Positions 5,592 through 8,875 of a stretch of 8,875 bases of DNA are shown one piece after another; the stretch's first letter is position 1; each line of letters starts with the position of its first letter. Source of the DNA: Gammaproteobacteria bacterium. Lineage in GTDB: Bacteria > Pseudomonadota > Gammaproteobacteria > Granulosicoccales > Granulosicoccaceae. The position numbers were made by a program, and so were the translations under genes. The DNA is taken from assembly GCA_003511825.1 (NCBI GenBank), contig DOIU01000539.1:1-8875 (forward strand). Reading direction: 5' to 3'. A model generated the notes under the pieces. The model worked only from the letters and a program-made list of their open reading frames with translations, was not told where the DNA came from and did not search any database.

Positions 5592-6352
5592 TTATACAGG
5601 GTTATCTATGTCCACATTGACATGGATCAGGGAAAACTCGTTTTGAATATGTTCGCCAAGCGCGCTGACGCCATAGCGTTCCGTCGCATGGTGGCCTGCG
5701 GCAAAGTAATGAATATTATTCTCGCGTGCGAAATGTGTAGTTTGCTCAGAAACCTCGCCGCTGATAAACGCGTCGAGGTTGAGATCTTTGGCGTACTCAA
5801 TAAAGTCTTGAGCACCACCACTGCACCAACCGACTCGTACGATCTAGTTTCGCTCCGCTGCAATATGCAAGGCGGGGCGATCAAGCGCCGTATGAATGCG
5901 ATCAGCGAGCTGTGTGGGGCTCAGTGGACGATCCATTGCCGAATAAAACAACAAATCCTTGCCGCCGCCTTCGTCGGCGACGCATATGTTATTAAGGTCA
6001 AACCGCAGCCCGAGCTGCGCATTATTGCCAAGTTGAGGATGGGCATCGAGTGGGAGATGGTAGGCGATGAGACTGATGCCATTCTCAATCAATGCGCGTA
6101 AGCGCCGGTATTTCATACCGACCACGCAGGGATTTTCGCCTTTCCAGAAGTAACCATGATGCACGAGCAGCGCATCTGCACGTTCAGCGATAGCTCTATC
6201 GATCAAAGCCTGGCTTGCAGTGACGCCGCTGACGAGGTTATTCACCTCGTTGCGACCCTCAACTTGCAAACCATTGGGACAATATAATCAGAAAAGCGAT
6301 CGACGTTCAGGAGTGTATTGCAGTGTTCGACAATATCCGTCAATCTTGCCAT
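5592..6352 (-). pseudogene. ybgI: YbgI/NIF3-family dinuclear-metal protein, broken by a frameshift and an in-frame amber stop
   Basis: The reconstructed protein is 252 positions long, matching the family (E. coli YbgI, 247). Reading starts at ATG 6350-6352 (MARLTDIVEHCNTLLNVDRF, then SDY). It should continue CPNGLQVEGRNEV, but two extra bases (an AT duplication giving ATATA at 6282-6286, plus strand) shift the frame. The frame then runs to codon 168 and meets TAG at 5844-5846. After it the same frame resumes with IVRVGWCSGGAQDFIEYAKD and GEVSEQTTHFAREN and ends NVDIDNPV, stop TAA at 5592-5594. All expected metal ligands are encoded: H64-H65 (VHHGYFWKGE), D102 (HLPLDAHP), H220-H221 and E224 (GHHATER). 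The amber may derive from CAG. YbgI proteins form toroidal hexamers of poorly defined function. The intact flanks suggest recent decay or sequencing errors. The gene is divergent from the DegS-like protease gene, as in Pseudomonas. Confidence 0.88.
6283..6288 (+). promoter_or_regulatory. Perfect TATAAT facing the DegS-like gene
   Basis: An exact -10 consensus on the plus strand inside the 5' part of the divergent ybgI remnant, 104 bases before the protease ATG. No convincing -35 element lies 16-18 bases upstream, so promoter activity is uncertain. The hexamer exists only because of the AT duplication that shifts the ybgI frame. Confidence 0.35.
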
Positions 6353-6392
6353 TTGCCGTCAATTCTCCAGGAAGCGTTGTAACTGCCGAATC

Positions 6393-7532
6393 ATGCGTCT
6401 CAGCAATAAGCACTTTTTTCTCGCCGCCATTTTTGGCGGCCTGCTCTTAGGGGCGGGTGTCCATTATGTCACAAAACCCGCCACCGGGGGACTCAAAACC
6501 GTAACAAACTGGCGTGTGCCAGCTTGGCCAAGCCTGACTGGCAAGGCCTCGCCGGGGAATATGGCCTCATTTCACGATGCCGTGGTTAGCGCCTTACCTG
6601 CAGTGGTCAGCATCTACACCGAGCAGGTCGCGCCGGTCGCTGGTCGCACGAAAGACCCACTGTTCAGTCAACTGTTTGGTGACAATGGACGCTTCCCTGT
6701 CAGCCAAGTACAAACCAACCAAGGCTCGGGTGTCATCTACAGCGCCGACGGCTACATCATTACCAACGAACACCTGTTGCTCAACGCAGACCGCATCAGC
6801 GTCAGTCTGTCTAACGGCAAACGCTTTGAGGCGGAAAAAGTCGGCGCCGATATGGCCACAGATTTGGCCGTACTGAAAATCGACAGCGACGACGCCCTGC
6901 CCCATATCAGCGTCCCGACCGACTACACCTCGCGGGTCGGCGACGTGGTGCTCGCGATTGGCAACCCCTATGACTTTGGCCAGACGGTCACCATGGGCAT
7001 TGTGAGTGCGACCGGGCGCGGCAATATCACAGATACACCGCTACAAGACTTTATCCAAATTGACGCGGCGATTAATCCGGGCAACTCCGGTGGCCCGCTG
7101 ATCAACCCTGCCGGGGAACTGGTGGGGATTAACACCGCCATCTACGCCCCCGATAGCGGTGCACAGGGCATCGGCTTCGCGGTACCGACCCGCATGGTCA
7201 ACTATGTGATTCCGCAAATCATTGAGCAGATGTCGGTTAAGCGAGGCTGGCTGGGCTTGCAGGTCGATGACCTACACTACTACCCCGATCTGGCCGCGCG
7301 CCATAACTTTGGGGCCGTGGTCACGGGCGTGTTTCAGAACAGCCCCGCCGAACAAGTGGGGCTGCGACGCGGTGACGTGATCACTCACTTGGCAGAACAC
7401 CCTATTTCAGGCGCTAAGCAACTCATCTTGCGCACTAGTACCACGCGGCCGGGCACCGAAGTCACTGTGCGTGGACGACGACAGTCAGAGAAGTTCACCT
7501 TGCGCGCTGAGCTTGCCGAGCGACCGCGTTAG
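6393..7532 (+). CDS. degS: DegS/AlgW-like membrane-anchored periplasmic serine protease with one PDZ domain
   Basis: This 379-residue protease belongs to the HtrA family. An N-terminal anchor (about residues 8-26, FFLAAIFGGLLLGAGVHYV) is followed by the chymotrypsin-like domain. Its triad is H127 (GYIITNEHLLL), D157 (MATDLAVLKID) and S232 (INPGNSGGPL). GIGFAVPTRMV follows, and then a single PDZ domain (about 285-375). The carboxylate-binding loop of the PDZ domain is RGWLGL (284-289). One PDZ domain, an uncleaved anchor and near-DegS length (355; AlgW 389) separate it from DegP/MucD, which have two. In the family, unfolded outer-membrane protein C termini bind the PDZ domain and trigger cleavage of the RseA/MucA anti-sigma factor, releasing the RpoE/AlgU stress sigma factor. 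I chose ATG 6393 because the anchor begins right after it. A TTG at 6318 has an AGGAG nearby but adds 25 residues unlike the family. Confidence 0.92.
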   Translation: MRLSNKHFFLAAIFGGLLLGAGVHYVTKPATGGLKTVTNWRVPAWPSLTGKASPGNMASFHDAVVSALPAVVSIYTEQVAPVAGRTKDPLFSQLFGDNGRFPVSQVQTNQGSGVIYSADGYIITNEHLLLNADRISVSLSNGKRFEAEKVGADMATDLAVLKIDSDDALPHISVPTDYTSRVGDVVLAIGNPYDFGQTVTMGIVSATGRGNITDTPLQDFIQIDAAINPGNSGGPLINPAGELVGINTAIYAPDSGAQGIGFAVPTRMVNYVIPQIIEQMSVKRGWLGLQVDDLHYYPDLAARHNFGAVVTGVFQNSPAEQVGLRRGDVITHLAEHPISGAKQLILRTSTTRPGTEVTVRGRRQSEKFTLRAELAERPR

Positions 7533-7561
7533 TCGCGAGGGCTCAAGCCAAAGAAAAGGAC

Positions 7562-7585
7562 AAAAGCCGCACATCCGAGCGCGGC
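7562..7585 (-). terminator. Possible Rho-independent terminator of argC
   Basis: On the minus strand GCCGC (7585-7581) pairs with GCGGC (7570-7566) around a 10-base loop and is followed by TTTT and a T-rich stretch. It lies 19 bases after the argC stop. Competing inverted repeats overlap it: GAGCGC/GCGCTC at 7577-7594, and CGGCGTAG/CTACGCCG at 7582-7612, the latter reaching into the argC 3' end. The stem is short, hence moderate confidence. Confidence 0.45.
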
Positions 7586-7604
7586 GTAGCGCTCATGAAG
7601 TGCA

Positions 7605-8558
7605 CTACGCCGGCAAACCCACGGTTTCGTCAAGACCCAGCATCAGATTCAGTGACTGGATCGCCATCCCGCTCGCCCCTTTGCCAAGATTATCCTGCAC
7701 GGCCATCAGCGTCACATGCCCATCTGGGTGTGCCAGCACACGCAGCTCAATACGATTGGTGCCATTGCACACACGTGGATCAAAACTGAGCTCGTTGTAA
7801 GGCTCACCCTCGCCCAGGGCATGCACCTGTACAAACGGCGCTTGCGCATAGCGCTCGGCATACACAGCCTGGATGGTTTCGGCCGAGACAGCTTGCAGAG
7901 CCGCTTTATGTAACGGAATTTGCACGCGCATTCCGCTATGAAACGGCCCCACTGCCGGCACGAACTGCGGCTCATTAATCAAACCGCAGTAACGTCGCAT
8001 TTCAGGGATGTGCTTGTGTTTCCAGCCGTAGGCGTAGGGCGCCTCAAAAGGCAATGTCGGCAGATCGCTGCTGCTGTCTTCCCATTTCTCGATGAGGCTG
8101 CGTCCGCCACCCGAATACCCGGACAAGGCATGGATATATATCAGACTGTCAGGCGTCACAATGCCTTCATCTAACAACGGCCGCAATAACAGAATAGAGG
8201 CCGAACTGTAGCAGCCGGGATTACTGACGAACCGCGCTTGCTGAATTTTTTCGCGCTGATCAGCCTGCATCTCGGGCAAACCATAGATCCAATCAGGCGC
8301 GATGCGATGCGCGGTGCTGGCATCAATCAATCGCGTATCGCCATCGGCCGCCCAATGCGCCACCTCGCGTGCCGCTTCATCCGGCAGACACAGAATCGCG
8401 ATATCACTGTCCAGCACGGCTTGCTTACGAGCCTCTGGGTCTTTGCGCACCGCGTCAGCCAAGGTGTTCAGTTCAACGTCATCCCCCTCGGCCAGCCAGT
8501 CCCGAATGCGCAACCCGGTGGTACCCGCATGCCCGTCAATAAACAGTGTCTTACTCAT
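7605..8558 (-). CDS. argC: N-acetyl-gamma-glutamyl-phosphate reductase, type 2
   Basis: This enzyme performs the third step of arginine synthesis: NADPH reduction of N-acetylglutamyl phosphate to the semialdehyde, in the cytoplasm. The 317-residue protein follows the shorter 'uncommon' ArgC form. It has the nucleotide-binding IDGHAGTTGLRIRDWL at the N terminus (7-22), LIDASTAHR (77-85), catalytic C116 in VSNPGCYS, ALSGYSGGGRSLIE (144-157), and HKHIPEM plus PFHSGMRVQIPLH in the dimer/substrate domain. QDNLGKGASGMAIQSLNLMLG near the end is shared by all ArgC. The ATG at 8556-8558 fits the family start (MSKTLFIDG). A TTG eight codons upstream is less likely. The ribosome binding site (AAGG) is very close to the ATG. 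The gene stands alone, convergent with the DegS-like gene and divergent from the next one. Confidence 0.95.
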   Translation of the reverse strand: MSKTLFIDGHAGTTGLRIRDWLAEGDDVELNTLADAVRKDPEARKQAVLDSDIAILCLPDEAAREVAHWAADGDTRLIDASTAHRIAPDWIYGLPEMQADQREKIQQARFVSNPGCYSSASILLLRPLLDEGIVTPDSLIYIHALSGYSGGGRSLIEKWEDSSSDLPTLPFEAPYAYGWKHKHIPEMRRYCGLINEPQFVPAVGPFHSGMRVQIPLHKAALQAVSAETIQAVYAERYAQAPFVQVHALGEGEPYNELSFDPRVCNGTNRIELRVLAHPDGHVTLMAVQDNLGKGASGMAIQSLNLMLGLDETVGLPA

Positions 8559-8588
8559 AGCCTTATCGATAAACTGGATCAACGCGAC

Positions 8589-8594
8589 ATTGTA
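8589..8594 (-). promoter_or_regulatory. Candidate -10 of argC
   Basis: TACAAT on the minus strand matches the -10 consensus at five of six bases and would place initiation about 25 bases before the argC ATG. No clear -35 element is seen. Confidence 0.25.
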
Positions 8595-8616
8595 CCAAGG
8601 AACAGCAATACTCGAC

Positions 8617-8626
8617 GATAATTATC
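8617..8626. promoter_or_regulatory. GATAATTATC palindrome between divergent argC and the last gene
   Basis: A perfect 10-bp AT-rich palindrome in the 126-base divergent region. It resembles a part of the iron-regulator (Fur) box but does not cover the full 19-bp consensus. GATAAT and TATGAT within and beside it are also -10-like on either strand. Function is unassigned. Confidence 0.35.
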
Positions 8627-8684
8627 ATACCCGCAGCACTCACACCGACTTACAATCTCAGCTCGTTCTCCACTGGCGGCCGCT

Positions 8685-8875
8685 ATGAAACCCATTCAGC
8701 CCACAACACAGTCGCGTCGATGCAAGGGCACACTGATCGCACTCACGCTCAGTGCCATCGGGCTGTTTTTCGCCGGCCAAGCCACCACCATGGCACTGCC
8801 TGACAATGCCATGGTGGTGGAACTGGCCAACGCCAGCGGACACCTGATTGATTTTGCAGAAATCAAGCATGGCAA
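8685..8875 (+). CDS. Unrecognised exported protein, N-terminal 63 codons (3' end outside window)
   Basis: An ATG at 8685-8687 opens a frame that continues to the window end. The N terminus looks like a Sec signal peptide: a basic region (SRRCKG, residues 10-15), a hydrophobic core (TLIALTLSAIGLFFAG, 16-31) and a likely cleavage site near A30 or A33 (FFAGQA). The mature part begins about TTMALPDNAMVVELANASG. No cysteine follows the core, so it is not an evident lipoprotein. I do not recognise the family from this fragment. The ribosome binding site is weak (GGCGG, 5 bases upstream). Codons for M36 and M43 lie in the two arms of a perfect inverted repeat. The gene is divergent from argC. Confidence 0.65.
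   Translation, partial: MKPIQPTTQSRRCKGTLIALTLSAIGLFFAGQATTMALPDNAMVVELANASGHLIDFAEIKHG
8782..8820. repeat. Perfect 14-bp inverted repeat within the signal-peptide region of the last gene
   Basis: CCACCACCATGGCA (8782-8795) and TGCCATGGTGGTGG (8807-8820) are exact reverse complements separated by 11 bases. Each arm contains CCATGG and an in-frame ATG of the gene. In RNA this would be a stable hairpin about 100 bases after the start codon, with no T run behind it. Confidence 0.85.

Noticed and set aside
5844..5846. Programmed recoding (for example pyrrolysine) at the ybgI TAG
   Set aside because: A single TAG combined with a separate frameshift upstream fits gene decay better. No recoding structure or suppressor gene is visible in the window.
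5622..6101. A 159-codon plus-strand open frame opposite ybgI
   Set aside because: It has no recognisable family features. The minus strand over the same interval encodes an unmistakable, though broken, YbgI protein, so this is a shadow frame.
6318..6392. Upstream TTG start for the DegS-like protease with AGGAG at 6309-6313
   Set aside because: The 25 extra residues are polar and cysteine-rich and precede the membrane anchor, unlike DegS/AlgW. The AGGAG is explained by LL codons of ybgI on the other strand.
8238..8688. Two plus-strand open frames of about 127 codons opposite argC
   Set aside because: They lie antisense to a fully conserved ArgC and have no family signature.
1..8875. CRISPR arrays, tRNA or rRNA genes, insertion-sequence ends, prophage or defence genes
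   Set aside because: I looked on both strands and found no spaced repeats, cloverleaf-like genes, transposase motifs or defence-type proteins.

Overview
The window looks like a chromosomal housekeeping segment of a gammaproteobacterium. The evidence is the lpoA-yraN-gmhA cluster, the sspB-sspA pair placed directly after a three-gene cytochrome bc1 operon, a ybgI homologue beside a DegS/AlgW-type protease, and a type-2 argC. From memory this resembles the Pseudomonas aeruginosa neighbourhood, in condensed form. The organism cannot be named from the sequence. There are no rRNA or tRNA genes, insertion sequences, CRISPR arrays, phage genes or recognisable defence genes. Gene density is high, and no gap longer than about 250 bases lacks a gene or gene remnant.

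Layout. Positions 1-1534 (+) hold the 3' end of lpoA (activator of a peptidoglycan synthase), yraN (nuclease-fold protein of unknown role) and an SIS-domain sugar-phosphate isomerase (gmhA, or its relative diaA). Convergent to these, on the minus strand, runs a long block read petA (Rieske protein) > petB (cytochrome b) > petC (cytochrome c1) > strong terminator > sspA > sspB. The three pet genes overlap by single bases and encode the complete ubiquinol-cytochrome c reductase of the inner membrane. sspA and sspB encode an RNA-polymerase-associated stress regulator and a ClpXP adaptor. A 251-base leader upstream of petA contains repeated GGGAT motifs and a hairpin.

Positions 5592-6352 (-) hold a ybgI/NIF3-family gene that is broken twice: by a two-base AT insertion near the N terminus and by an in-frame amber codon in the middle. 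The reading frames around both lesions remain well conserved and all expected metal ligands are present. Divergent from it is a membrane-anchored DegS/AlgW-like periplasmic serine protease (6393-7532, +). Next are a type-2 N-acetyl-gamma-glutamyl-phosphate reductase (argC, 7605-8558, -) and, divergent from argC, the first 63 codons of an unrecognised exported protein (8685 to the window end, +). That last gene carries a perfect 14-bp inverted repeat at its signal-peptide junction.

I found no convincing new multi-gene system. The points most worth checking are the doubly damaged ybgI, with the AT insertion falling exactly inside a perfect TATAAT facing the protease gene; the lack of promoter space between the petC terminator and sspA; the metal-site residues kept in the SIS protein; and the inverted repeat in the last gene.
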